Below are positions 17,308-25,719 of a DNA stretch of 64,000 nucleotides, in pieces. Both the position numbers and the translations under genes were made by a program. Every line of letters begins with the position of its first letter. The first letter of the stretch is position 1. The notes beneath the pieces were generated by a model that worked only from the letters and a program-made list of their open reading frames with translations, was not told the DNA's origin and searched no databases. This DNA is from Veillonellaceae bacterium (lineage in GTDB: Bacteria; Bacillota_C; Negativicutes; UBA1444), in the NCBI GenBank assembly GCA_012798135.1, contig JAAZNU010000006.1, positions 35,702 through 99,701 on the forward strand, read 5' to 3'.

Positions 17308-17997
17308 TCAGGTCTGTTGTCCGTAATAGGCGTTGGCACCATGTTTGCGCTGATAATGACGATCCAGCAACTCCTGCGGCAACCGGCTGTCCGGGTTGAG
17401 CAGCAGGGTCCGCCAGGCCATTTTCGCGACCTCTTCCAGCACCACCGCGTGGTAGACGGCGTCCGCCGCATCCCGCCCCCAGGCGAACGGGCCGTGGTTG
17501 GCGACCAGGATGGCCGGAATGTCCAGCACCGCCGCCGGAGCCACGGTTTCGGCGATGACCCGGCCGGTGTTTCTCTCGAAATCCCCTTTGGTTTCCGCCG
17601 GACTGAGCGCCCGGGTGCAGGGAATATCGCCGTAAAAATAGTCGGCGTGGGTGGTCCCCAGCGCCGGAATCGGCCGGCAGGCCTGCGCCCAACTGGTGGC
17701 CCAGTCGGAATGCGTGTGCACGATGCCGCCGATGGCCGGAAAACAACGATACAGTTCGAGATGGGTCGCCAGGTCCGACGATGGCCGGAGGCGTCCTTCG
17801 ACCGTCGTTCCGTCCAGATCGACCACCGCCATGTCGTCGGCGGTCAGCGTTTCGTAGGCAACGCCGCTGGGCTTGATGACGATCAGGCCCCGTTCGCGGT
17901 CGATGCCGCTGACATTGCCCCAGGTGTAAGTAACCAGCCCCCTGGCCGGCAATTCCCTATTCGCCGCGCAAACGGTTTCCTTCAATAATTCCAGCAT
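17308..17997 (-). CDS. araD: L-ribulose-5-phosphate 4-epimerase
   Basis: 229 residues from ATG 17997 with an AAGAGGTG site; the E. coli enzyme is 231 long. It interconverts L-ribulose 5-phosphate and D-xylulose 5-phosphate by retro-aldol chemistry. Zinc ligands His94 and His96 (VHTHSDWA) and His168 (ANHGPF) are present, as are the phosphate-contact elements KPSG (42-45) and RPSSD (71-75). The close relatives UlaF and SgbE cannot be excluded. It is divergent from importer set 4 and shares its upstream region. No araA or araB is nearby, so it may act on an imported pentulose phosphate. Confidence 0.93.
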   Translation of the reverse strand: MLELLKETVCAANRELPARGLVTYTWGNVSGIDRERGLIVIKPSGVAYETLTADDMAVVDLDGTTVEGRLRPSSDLATHLELYRCFPAIGGIVHTHSDWATSWAQACRPIPALGTTHADYFYGDIPCTRALSPAETKGDFERNTGRVIAETVAPAAVLDIPAILVANHGPFAWGRDAADAVYHAVVLEEVAKMAWRTLLLNPDSRLPQELLDRHYQRKHGANAYYGQQT

Positions 17998-18019
17998 GTC
18001 GGCACCTCTTTTCCTGATC

Positions 18020-18058
18020 AGTATAGACGATATTGGGGCCGGTTTCAACGACCGGCCC
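18020..18058 (-). promoter_or_regulatory. araD promoter with an inverted repeat over the -35 box
   Basis: On the minus strand TTGAAA (18048-18043), a 17-base spacer and TATACT (18025-18020) place the start of transcription about 15 bases before the araD start codon. An 8-bp inverted repeat, GGGCCGGT/ACCGGCCC (18036-18043 and 18051-18058), brackets the -35 box. This is a plausible operator for a sugar-responsive repressor. Confidence 0.6.
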
Positions 18059-18122
18059 GAACCCCTGTCGATACACCGTAAAATTGAAAAAAATTCCGAA
18101 TTACGGCAGGGAACCGCCAATC

Positions 18123-18179
18123 GGCGGCGAAGTACTTAGTTCGTTGACTTGTGGCGATTCTCCAGTAGTTTTCGCCGCC
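18123..18179 (+). promoter_or_regulatory. possible set 4 promoter flanked by a 9-bp inverted repeat
   Basis: GGCGGCGAA (18123-18131) and TTCGCCGCC (18171-18179) are exact inverted copies on either side of a moderate promoter: TTGACT 18144-18149, 16 bases, TAGTTT 18166-18171. It precedes the set 4 binding-protein gene by about 50 bases. It could be a looped operator or a hairpin, and the -10 box is weak. Confidence 0.35.
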
Positions 18180-18224
18180 ACCCTTGCTTAATAAAAACAA
18201 TGAATGATAAAGGGGGATGTACTC

Positions 18225-19274
18225 ATGCGAATCAACCGTAACCTTGCCCTGGGTCTGACCGTCCTGTTTCTGCTGGCGCTGCTGGTGGCCGGCTGCGGCG
18301 GCGGCGACAAAAAGGCCGCCGACAAACCGGCCGGAGCGGCCAAAAACCAAACCATCAACATTTACACCATCTGGCCGGAAAAATACTCTTCCGCCGTCTT
18401 TGCCGCCTTCACCAAAGAAACCGGCATCAAGGTCAACTTCCTGCGCTTCTCTTCCGGTGAAGCCCTCGCCCGGGTGGCCGCCGAGAAAGACAACCCACAG
18501 GTCGACGTGCTGTTCGGCGGACCGGCCGATACCTTCGCCGCCGGCGTGGAAAAAGGCGTGTTCGAACCCTACGCTCCCAAAGGCGCGGACAAGATTCCCG
18601 CCAAGTTCAAGGACCCCAAGAATTTCTGGGTCGGAGTCGCTGTCGATCCGATCTGCTTCATGTTCAACAACAAAATGCTAAAGGAAAAGAACATTCCGGT
18701 CCCCACCTCCTGGAATGAATTGCTTAATCCGGCTTTCAAAAGCGGCCTGCAGATGGCGGACGCCCGTACCTCCGGAACCGCGATTTCCCGCATCCTCAGC
18801 CTGACCTACGTTCTGGGCGAGGACAAAGCCTACGAATATCAGAAAAAACTGCACCAGAACGTCCAGATGTACACCAAGAGCGGCGGCGGCGGCGTGCTGC
18901 CCATCGCCAATGGCCAGGCCATCGGCGGCATCTTCTTCCTGGTGGACGCCCTCGAAACCAAGTCGCAGGGCTATGACGTCGCAGTCAGTTATCCGAAGGA
19001 AGGCGTGGCTTACGCCGTGGAAGCCATGGCCATGATCAAAGGCGCGAAACAGCCGGAGCTGGCGAAGAAATTCCTGGACTGGGCGTCCACCGCCGATATG
19101 CAGAAGATCTACGAAACCAGCAAGATCTTCTTCATTCCGACCAATCCGGAAGTCAAGGTCAGCGACCCAGCACTTGACGTGTCCAAAGTCAAATTTGTCG
19201 AAGTCGACATCCTGAAGGCCGGCAAAGACCGGCAGAAACTGGTCGACCGCTGGATCAACGAAGTCGTCAAATGA
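18225..19274 (+). CDS. ABC importer substrate-binding lipoprotein, set 4
   Basis: 349 residues. I place the start at ATG 18225 because of the GGGGGATG site and a clean signal peptide (MRINRNLALGL...LLVAGC, Cys24). An earlier in-frame ATG at 18204 overlaps that site. Motifs match the AfuA-like subgroup of set 2: SSGEALARVAAEKDNP, VLFGGPADTF, IPAKFKDPKNFWVGV. At the AfuA His-Asp position it has Val-Asp (FFLVDALE). It overlaps the permease gene by 4 bp. The deoC gene at the end of this operon suggests a deoxyribose- or pentose-phosphate type substrate, as an inference. Confidence 0.88.
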   Translation: MRINRNLALGLTVLFLLALLVAGCGGGDKKAADKPAGAAKNQTINIYTIWPEKYSSAVFAAFTKETGIKVNFLRFSSGEALARVAAEKDNPQVDVLFGGPADTFAAGVEKGVFEPYAPKGADKIPAKFKDPKNFWVGVAVDPICFMFNNKMLKEKNIPVPTSWNELLNPAFKSGLQMADARTSGTAISRILSLTYVLGEDKAYEYQKKLHQNVQMYTKSGGGGVLPIANGQAIGGIFFLVDALETKSQGYDVAVSYPKEGVAYAVEAMAMIKGAKQPELAKKFLDWASTADMQKIYETSKIFFIPTNPEVKVSDPALDVSKVKFVEVDILKAGKDRQKLVDRWINEVVK

Positions 19275-20908
19275 AACGCGATCCGGCTCTTCTCTCCGCC
19301 ATCACCGTGCTCTGGCTCTCGCTGGCCGTATTTGTCCTCTACCCCTTTGGCCGCCTGCTGTACGCCACGTTTTTCGCCGACGGCTATTTCAGCCTGGCGG
19401 GCCTGATGCGCATCTTCACGAACTGGTATGACCGGGCAGCGGTGATCAACAGTCTCTTTCTGGCGCTGGCAGTATCCCTTGCCGGGGTACTGCTGGGCTT
19501 CCTTTTTGCGTTCGCGGTGACCCGCATGAGTCTGCCGCGCCCGCTAAAATGGGCTCTGGGCGCCATCCCGGTACTGCCGCTCATCTCACCGCCGTTCACG
19601 AGCAGCATCGCCATCACCCTGGCCCTCGGCCCCAATGGCATGATCTTCCGCTGGCTGGGTCTGCCTCAGTTCAACATCTTCGGTTTTTGGGGCACTTGGC
19701 TGTCGGAAACCCTGACCGTTTTCCCGGTGGCTTTTCTCACTCTGTCCGCCGTGCTGGCCGCGATCGACCCCAATCTGGAAGACGCGTCGCTGAGCCTCGG
19801 CAAGTCGCGCCTCGGCACCTTTTTCGCCGTAACGCTACCCCTGTCGGCTCCCGGCCTGGCGAACGCGTTTCTGCTCCTGTTCGCCAGTTCCCTCGCTGAT
19901 TTTGCCACGCCGCTCGTCCTGGCCGGCCACTCCTTTCCGGTACTGCCGACCCAGGCCTATCTCCAGATCACCGGCATGCACGACCTGCGCAGCGGCGCTT
20001 CCCTGTCCTTCGTGCTGCTGATTCCCGCGCTGCTCGTTTACGCGCTCCAGCGCTACTGGCTGAGCAGTAAGAGTTTCGTCACGATCACCGGCAAGGCCGG
20101 TCCGCGCAGCGGCATTCGCGGCCTGGGCGCCGGGCCGGAAACCGCGGTCCTTGCCGTTTGCCTCCTGACCTCCGTGTTTGTCCTGTTCCTGTATGCCATC
20201 ATCTTTCTCGGCTCGCTGGTGAAGGTCTGGGGCGTCAACAACACGCTGACCCTGGACCATTACAATTATGTGTTCACCCGCGGCGCCAAGGCGATCGAAG
20301 ACACCTTCCTCATCGCCTGCACGGCAACTCCGCTGGGCGCCATCCTGGGAACCGCCTTCGGCTACCTGACTTCACGCATGAAGTTTCCCGGCTCGCGATT
20401 CATGGAGTTCGCCTCCATGCTGAACTACGCCCTGCCCGGCACGGTCGTCGGCATCTCCTATATCATCGCCTTCAACACTGGGCCGGTCGTCCTGACCGGC
20501 ACCATGGCCATCATCGTTTCCGCTTACGTGTTCCGGTACGATGCCACCGGCATCCGTGCCACCGTCGCTTCGCTCCAGCAGATCGATCCCTCGCTGGAGG
20601 AAGCCTCGCTGTCGCTCGGCGAATCCGCTTTCGGCACCTTTCGCAAAGTGACGCTGCCGCTGATCGTCCCGGCGGTGACCGCCGGAATGAAGTTCCTGTT
20701 CATCCGGGCGATGACCGCCATCAGCGCGACAATTTTCCTGGTCTCGGTACACTGGACGCTGCTGACGACCCGCATTCTGGAATGCATGACGGAAATGCAG
20801 TTCGCCCAGGCTTCCGCCTTTTCCATTGTGCTTATCCTGATCGTGTTTGCCGCCAGCGGCTGCATTTCGCTGGCGTTCCGTATCGCATACCCGCGTTATT
20901 CCCGTTAA
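19271..20908 (+). CDS. ABC importer fused permease, set 4
   Basis: 545 residues. The ATG overlaps the binding-protein stop (ATGA), giving translational coupling, unlike sets 1 and 3 where a hairpin intervenes. Two permease halves have coupling loops EDASLSLGKSRLGTF and EEASLSLGESAFGTF. It forms the membrane channel of set 4 and is followed 12 bases later by the ATPase gene. Confidence 0.9.
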   Translation: MKRDPALLSAITVLWLSLAVFVLYPFGRLLYATFFADGYFSLAGLMRIFTNWYDRAAVINSLFLALAVSLAGVLLGFLFAFAVTRMSLPRPLKWALGAIPVLPLISPPFTSSIAITLALGPNGMIFRWLGLPQFNIFGFWGTWLSETLTVFPVAFLTLSAVLAAIDPNLEDASLSLGKSRLGTFFAVTLPLSAPGLANAFLLLFASSLADFATPLVLAGHSFPVLPTQAYLQITGMHDLRSGASLSFVLLIPALLVYALQRYWLSSKSFVTITGKAGPRSGIRGLGAGPETAVLAVCLLTSVFVLFLYAIIFLGSLVKVWGVNNTLTLDHYNYVFTRGAKAIEDTFLIACTATPLGAILGTAFGYLTSRMKFPGSRFMEFASMLNYALPGTVVGISYIIAFNTGPVVLTGTMAIIVSAYVFRYDATGIRATVASLQQIDPSLEEASLSLGESAFGTFRKVTLPLIVPAVTAGMKFLFIRAMTAISATIFLVSVHWTLLTTRILECMTEMQFAQASAFSIVLILIVFAASGCISLAFRIAYPRYSR

Positions 20909-20920
20909 GGAGGCCTTTGC

Positions 20921-22003
20921 ATGGCAGTCGGCATTTCCCTCGAACACCTGACAAAAACATTCGTCAAGGACAAGAATGAATTCCGGGCGGTGGACGATGT
21001 CCACCTCGCCCTGAACCCCGGCGAGCTAGTCACCTTCCTCGGCCCGTCCGGCTGCGGCAAAACAACGACCCTGCGGATGATCGCCGGTTTTGAAACGCCT
21101 TCCGCCGGTCGTATCTTGTTCGATGGACGCGACGTGACCGATATCCAGGTCAACAGGAGGGACATCGGCTTCGTATTCCAGAACTACGCGCTGTTCCCGC
21201 ATATGACGATTCACGACAACGTGGCTTACGGACTGCGGGCCCGCAAACATCCCGATGCCTCGATTCGCGCCAAGGTACGTGAAAGCCTGGACCTCGTGGG
21301 CCTGCCTGGCGTCGAGGGCCGCTATCCCAATCAACTGTCCGGCGGCGAGCAGCAGCGGGTCGCCCTGGCCAGGGTCCTGGCCCTGGAACCGCAGGTCCTG
21401 CTCATGGATGAACCTTTATCCAACCTTGACGCCAAATTGCGGATCCACATGCGGACGGAAATCCGCCGCATCCAGAAACAGCTGGGCCTGACCTGCCTGT
21501 ACGTGACCCACGACCAGAAAGAGGCGCTGACTCTCGCCGACCGGATCGTCGTCATGAACAAGGGCCGGGTGGAACAGATCGACACGCCATTTGAACTTTA
21601 CGCCAATCCCGCCACGCTGTTCGTGGCCGATTTCATCGGCCAGGCCAATGTGCTGCCGGCACGGGCGGCGGACGGACCGGCCGATTCGTTGCCGGTGACG
21701 TGCTACGGTCGGCAATATGCGGTCCGCTACCTGCGGGACCGGACTTATGCGGAAAATGATTCGGTATCGCTGGTAGTCCGACCGGAAAGTCTGCGTCTGG
21801 GCGCGCCGACGGCAGCGACCCTGCCCGGCACCGTCCAGCTGCGCACCTTTGTCGGCGACCGTCTCGAATATGAGATCGCCCTGCCGGACGGCAAAGTCAT
21901 CCACGTGGAAGAACCCTACATGATCGGCATACCGGTCCACGAGGAAGGCGAGGCGGTCGGCGTGATCGTCTCCCCGGCCGACATCGTGGCCCTGCCGGGC
22001 TGA
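20921..22003 (+). CDS. ABC importer ATP-binding protein, set 4
   Basis: 360 residues, ATG with a TAAGGAGG site. Walker [10 protein letters not shown] is at 41-49, the signature is LSGGEQQR, Walker B is LLMDEP, and the H-loop is VTHDQKEAL. A TOBE domain occupies about 235-360. The signature carries Glu in place of the Gln seen in the other three ATPases, so it is the most divergent of the four. It precedes deoC by 48 bases on the same strand. Confidence 0.9.
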   Translation: MAVGISLEHLTKTFVKDKNEFRAVDDVHLALNPGELVTFLGPSGCGKTTTLRMIAGFETPSAGRILFDGRDVTDIQVNRRDIGFVFQNYALFPHMTIHDNVAYGLRARKHPDASIRAKVRESLDLVGLPGVEGRYPNQLSGGEQQRVALARVLALEPQVLLMDEPLSNLDAKLRIHMRTEIRRIQKQLGLTCLYVTHDQKEALTLADRIVVMNKGRVEQIDTPFELYANPATLFVADFIGQANVLPARAADGPADSLPVTCYGRQYAVRYLRDRTYAENDSVSLVVRPESLRLGAPTAATLPGTVQLRTFVGDRLEYEIALPDGKVIHVEEPYMIGIPVHEEGEAVGVIVSPADIVALPG

Positions 22004-22051
22004 TCCGCAGGTCTCGAAACAACGACATCCGAACGAAGGAAAGGAAGACTT

Positions 22052-22732
22052 TTGATGATAACACGCGAAGAACTGGCCAACTCGTTTGATTTTTCGATTC
22101 TGAAACCGACCACCACCGAGGCCGAGATTCTGGCCGGCTGCCAAAGCGCCCGGGAAAATCGTTTCAAACTGTTGATGGTCCAGCCGCGCCATACGGCGCT
22201 GGCCGTCCGCGAACTCGCCGGCTCCGGCGTTCTCGTCGGCGCGGTCCTTGGGTTTCCCCACGGCACGGACCTGACCGAGGTCAAGGCGTTTTCCGCCGCG
22301 AAACTGCGGGCGCTCGGCGCGGACGAGCTCGACATGGTGATGGACCTCGGCTCGTTCAAGGCCGGCGACCATGCCGCCGTGACCGCTGACATCGCCGCCG
22401 TGGTGAAGGCAGCGGCCGGCGCGCCGGTGAAGGTCATTCTCGAGACCTGCGAGCTCTCGAAGGAGGAGATCGTCACCGCCTGCCGCCTGGTGAAGGCGGC
22501 CGGGGCCCAGTTCGTGAAAACTTCGACCGGCTTCGCCGCCAAAGGGGCGGACGCCGCCGACATCCGGCTCATGCGCGAAACAGTCGGCCCGGACTTCGGC
22601 GTCAAGGCGTCCGGCGGCATCCGGAATCTCGACCAGGCGCTGGCGATGCTGGAAGCCGGCGCCAACCGCATCGGCGTCAGCGCCGGCGAAGCGCTGCTCG
22701 CCGAGTGGGATGCCCGCTTCGGCGCAAAATAG
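22052..22732 (+). CDS. deoC: deoxyribose-phosphate aldolase
   Basis: 226 residues, the usual length. The class I aldolase splits 2-deoxyribose 5-phosphate into glyceraldehyde 3-phosphate and acetaldehyde. The Schiff-base lysine is Lys156 (FVKTSTGF), the proton-relay lysine is Lys185 (VKASGGI), and Asp94 is in ELDMVMDLG. The first ATG has AAGGAAG upstream; a second in-frame ATG follows at once. It is the last gene of the set 4 importer operon, so the imported compound may be metabolised through it, or it may be needed for nucleoside salvage in general. Confidence 0.93.
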   Translation: MMITREELANSFDFSILKPTTTEAEILAGCQSARENRFKLLMVQPRHTALAVRELAGSGVLVGAVLGFPHGTDLTEVKAFSAAKLRALGADELDMVMDLGSFKAGDHAAVTADIAAVVKAAAGAPVKVILETCELSKEEIVTACRLVKAAGAQFVKTSTGFAAKGADAADIRLMRETVGPDFGVKASGGIRNLDQALAMLEAGANRIGVSAGEALLAEWDARFGAK

Positions 22733-22743
22733 ATATATTTCTC

Positions 22744-22807
22744 AGCGGCAGGGATGAGAACGCTTCGACGCTTCGCTTAACCTCCGCTTATCTCATGCCC
22801 TGCCGCT
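22744..22807 (+). terminator. stem-loop after deoC
   Basis: AGCGGCAGGG/ATGAGA (22744-22759) pairs with 22791-22807, giving 16 pairs with one bulged C and a 31-base loop containing two copies of CGCTTCG. No T-run follows. It may end or process the set 4 transcript, or be the first domain of the structured RNA that follows. Confidence 0.4.
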
Positions 22808-22826
22808 TCAGGCCTGTAGCAAGTGA

Positions 22827-23039
22827 GCGGGCAGCGCGGCAACCATGCAGAAGCCTTGGGATTGCGTCGTGTCAGCCGTTGCCGCCGCGACGAAGCCCGA
22901 CCGGTGAAATCAACCAGGATGTTGATTTCAGGGCCCAGGCGACGGATGGAGCCTTTGGGCCCGGCCGGGAAGGCGAGTCGCCAGGCTTACGGATGCCGGC
23001 GCAACCCCACGGCGCCGGAATGATTGCGCAGCTGCCCGC
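22827..23039 (+). ncRNA. candidate structured leader RNA before the alkaline phosphatase gene
   Basis: The 356-base gap 22733-23088 has no convincing ORF but is rich in exact inverted repeats. A closing helix pairs 22827-22838 with 23027-23039 (core GCGGGCAG/CTGCCCGC). Inside it lie a 10-bp hairpin TGAAATCAAC/GTTGATTTCA (22905-22930), a GGGCCCA/TGGGCCC hairpin (22931-22962) and CCGGCGC/GCGCCGG (22996-23018). The enclosed multi-arm shape and size resemble a riboswitch. It has faint similarity to cobalamin elements (CGGTGAAAT, then GGGAAGGCGAGTC), but the conserved cobalamin core is missing, so I leave the class open. Confidence 0.45.
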
Positions 23040-23088
23040 AAAAAATTGACCCTTTTCACGCATTCTTAAATCGGGAGGGATGATACTC

Positions 23089-24741
23089 GTGCAGAAACAA
23101 CAGCAGCGCTCCTTCAGTTGGCTCCTCCTGAGCGCCTTCATCGTCTGCCTGTTGCTCCCGGTGTCGGTCTGGGCCGCCCCCGCCAAAAATGTCATCCTGC
23201 TGATGACCGACGGCACCTCCTCGGCCCACCTCACCCTGGCCCGCTGGTACAAAGGCGCGCCGCTGGCCCTCGACGACATCCTCGTCGGCGGCTTGCGCAC
23301 CTACAGCGCCGAATCGCTCATCACCGACTCCGCCCCTGCCGCGACGGCGTTTGCGACCGGGCACAAGACCAACAGCAAATTTCTGGGCATCCTGCCGGAA
23401 AAAGCGACCATGCCCGGCGTGCCGGCCATCGCGCCAGCCGATCGGTTCAAACCGGTGGCCACCGTACTGGAAGGCGCCCGCCTGCTCGGCAAATCCGTCG
23501 GCCTGGTCGCCACCAGCCAGGTCCAGCACGCCAGCCCGGCCGGATTTTCGGCCCACACGCCGTTCCGTGACCGCTACACGCTAATCGCCGAACAGCAGGT
23601 CAACGGCAACATCGACGTCGTGTTCGGCGGCGGCCTGCAGTACCTGCTGCCCCAGGAACTCGGCGGCGTCCGCACCGACGGCAAAAACCTGGCGGAAACG
23701 CTGAAAGCCAACGGCGTTCCCCTGCTCCGGAACCGCGACGAACTGCTCGCCTTCAACGGTCGGCGAGCCTGGGGCCTGTTCGCGCCCGATGCGCTGGCCT
23801 ACGATTTCGACCGCAAAGATTTCGCCCCGGCCGAACCCTCGTTGGCGGAAATGACCCGCGCCGCCATCGGCGCCCTGTCGAAAAACGAAAAAGGCTTCTT
23901 CCTGTTCGTCGAAGCCAGCAAAGTGGACTGGGCCGCCCATGACAACGATCCGACCGGCGTGCTCAGCGACCTGCTGGCCTACGATGAAGCCGTCCGGGCC
24001 GCCCTCGATTTTGCCCGGCGCGACGGCCAGACCTTGGTCATGGCCTTTGCCGACCACGGTACCGGCGGGATGGCCATCGGCCGCAAGGAAATCTATAAAA
24101 TCTACGACAAACTTCCGTTCGAGCAAGTTCTCGGGCCCCTGAAACAGGTCGTCTATACCGGCGAAGGCATGGGCCGCCTGATCGGCGACAATCGCTCGGA
24201 ATTCAACATCCGGGTCCAGATGATGCAGAACTTCGCCGTCAATGACCTGACCGACGAGGAAGTCGTCGCCATCCAAAAAGCGAAACTGAAACGCGGCCTG
24301 TCCCATCTGATCGGTCCTATGCTCAGCAAACGCGCCGGCATCGGCTGGATCTACACCGGCCATACCGGCGAGGATCTGTTCCTGTACGCTTACGGCCCCA
24401 ACAAGCCGGCCGGCCTGATCCAGAACACAGATATCGCCAAAATCACGGCCCAAAGTCTGGGCTTCGACCTGACGGAAACCAGCCGCAAGCTGTTCGTGGA
24501 AGCCGGGGCCGCCTTTGCGACGCTGGGCGCCTCTACCCGGCTCGATGCCAGCGATCCCGACTCGCCCGTCCTGATCGTGGAAAAAGCCTTGCGCCGGGCC
24601 ACGCTGCCGATCAACGGCAGCCAGCTGCAAACCGGCAAGTCCGTCTATTCGCTGCCGGGAGTGGTCGTGCAGGTTCCCAAGACCGACCAGGTGTTTGTAC
24701 CGCAAACAGCGGTGGACATCCTGAAAGAGTCGGGTTGGTAA
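23089..24741 (+). CDS. secreted alkaline phosphatase (PhoA family)
   Basis: About 550 residues from GTG 23089, which sits 9 bases after GGGAGGG. An ATG at 23080 is too close to that site. A Sec signal peptide ends near VSVWAA. Asp41 (LLMTDGTSS) and the nucleophile Ser81 in TDSAPAATAFATGHKTN are the PhoA hallmarks, and ADHGTGG supplies a metal-binding Asp-His. It releases phosphate from extracytoplasmic phosphomonoesters. The C-terminal 150 residues are longer than in E. coli PhoA. It follows importer set 4 and deoC and belongs with the phosphate-scavenging theme. Confidence 0.92.
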   Translation: MQKQQQRSFSWLLLSAFIVCLLLPVSVWAAPAKNVILLMTDGTSSAHLTLARWYKGAPLALDDILVGGLRTYSAESLITDSAPAATAFATGHKTNSKFLGILPEKATMPGVPAIAPADRFKPVATVLEGARLLGKSVGLVATSQVQHASPAGFSAHTPFRDRYTLIAEQQVNGNIDVVFGGGLQYLLPQELGGVRTDGKNLAETLKANGVPLLRNRDELLAFNGRRAWGLFAPDALAYDFDRKDFAPAEPSLAEMTRAAIGALSKNEKGFFLFVEASKVDWAAHDNDPTGVLSDLLAYDEAVRAALDFARRDGQTLVMAFADHGTGGMAIGRKEIYKIYDKLPFEQVLGPLKQVVYTGEGMGRLIGDNRSEFNIRVQMMQNFAVNDLTDEEVVAIQKAKLKRGLSHLIGPMLSKRAGIGWIYTGHTGEDLFLYAYGPNKPAGLIQNTDIAKITAQSLGFDLTETSRKLFVEAGAAFATLGASTRLDASDPDSPVLIVEKALRRATLPINGSQLQTGKSVYSLPGVVVQVPKTDQVFVPQTAVDILKESGW

Positions 24742-24764
24742 ACTCCTTCGTTAGCGGAAGTTGT

Positions 24765-24805
24765 GAAGCCGGATCGGCGCTATTGGCCGATCCGGCTTCT
24801 TTTTT
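24765..24805 (+). terminator. Rho-independent terminator of the alkaline phosphatase gene
   Basis: A 14-bp perfect stem (GAAGCCGGATCGGC 24765-24778 with 24786-24799) and a 7-base loop are followed by TTTTTT. Textbook intrinsic terminator on the plus strand. Confidence 0.9.
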
Positions 24806-24811
24806 GAAACA

Positions 24812-24840
24812 TTGCCCAACTGCACAAAACAGCGTAAAAT
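24812..24840 (+). promoter_or_regulatory. promoter giving a nearly leaderless mRNA
   Basis: TTGCCC (24812-24817), 17 bases, TAAAAT (24835-24840). Transcription should start around 24846-24848, only 2-4 bases before the ATG of the DMT transporter at 24850, so that message would be almost leaderless. Confidence 0.55.
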
Positions 24841-24849
24841 GAGAGCATC

Positions 24850-25719
24850 ATGCAAATACGAGCAACACTGATTCTGTTAACCGCCGCCGCCATCTGGGGG
24901 CTGGCCTTTGTCGCCCAGCGGGTCGGGATGGATCATTTGGGCCCCTTTACCTTCAACGGCATCCGGTTCGCTCTGGGCGGACTGTCGCTGTTGCCGCTGA
25001 TCTGGTTTTTCCGCCGACAACCGCCGGTCGCGCCGCCAGCCGGTCGCCTGCCCGTGCTGCCCACCGGCATGGCCGCCGGCCTGATCCTGTTTACCGCCGC
25101 ATCCCTGCAACAGGTCGGCATCCTGGACACCACCGCCGGCAAGGCGGCGTTCATTACCTGCCTGTACATTGTGTTGGTTCCGCTGGCCGGCCTGCTGATG
25201 AAACGCCGAATTTCCCGGTCGGTCTGGCTGGGCTGCGGTCTGTCCCTGGCCGGACTTTATCTGTTGTGCATCCGCGAGGATTTCACCATCGGCCAGGGCG
25301 ACCTGCTGGAACTCATCGGCGCCCTGTTCTGGACCGTGCACATCCTGTATATCGACCAGGTTTCACGCCGGGTGGACACCCTGAAACTGGCGGCGATCCA
25401 GTTCGCGACCTGTTCGGCGCTCAGCGCCGTCGTGGCGGTGTGGACGGAGACGACCGCCCCCGGGTCGGTGCTGGCGGCCGCTGTGCCTCTATTGTACGGT
25501 GGCTTTGCTTCCGTCGGCGTAGCCTATACGTTGCAAATCATCGGCCAGAAAAATGCCTCGCCGGCCCACGCTGCTCTGGTGCTCAGTATGGAAACCGTCT
25601 TCGCCGCCGTCGGCGGCTTTATGATCCTGAACGAGGTTCTGGGCAGCCGGGAACTGGCCGGTTGCGCTCTCATGCTCGCCGGCATGCTGCTGTCGCAATA
25701 CCAAAACCTACGCTACTGA
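24850..25719 (+). CDS. EamA/DMT superfamily transporter
   Basis: 289 residues with ten predicted membrane helices in two EamA repeats. Typical motifs are AAIWGLAFVAQRVG at the start and a second-half GGFASVGVAYTLQIIGQK with LSMETVFAAVGGF. Members export amino acids, nucleobases or metabolites across the cytoplasmic membrane, and the substrate cannot be told. No clear ribosome binding site precedes the ATG, consistent with the leaderless promoter above. The last 12 bases overlap the 3' end of the convergent MFS gene. Confidence 0.88.
   Translation: MQIRATLILLTAAAIWGLAFVAQRVGMDHLGPFTFNGIRFALGGLSLLPLIWFFRRQPPVAPPAGRLPVLPTGMAAGLILFTAASLQQVGILDTTAGKAAFITCLYIVLVPLAGLLMKRRISRSVWLGCGLSLAGLYLLCIREDFTIGQGDLLELIGALFWTVHILYIDQVSRRVDTLKLAAIQFATCSALSAVVAVWTETTAPGSVLAAAVPLLYGGFASVGVAYTLQIIGQKNASPAHAALVLSMETVFAAVGGFMILNEVLGSRELAGCALMLAGMLLSQYQNLRY

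Noticed and set aside
1359..22003. Naming the importers as ferric iron (FbpABC) or 2-aminoethylphosphonate transporters
   Set aside because: The iron-binding tyrosine pair is not visible and no phosphonate-degrading gene is present. Neighbouring sugar-phosphate enzymes and phosphatases fit another substrate, so no specific gene symbols were given.
22827..23039. Cobalamin riboswitch
   Set aside because: CGGTGAAAT and GGGAAGGCGAGTC resemble parts of the class in the right order, but the conserved CCCGC-ACTGT core and the usual AGTCAGGA-ACCTGCC end are missing. I kept it as an unassigned structured RNA.
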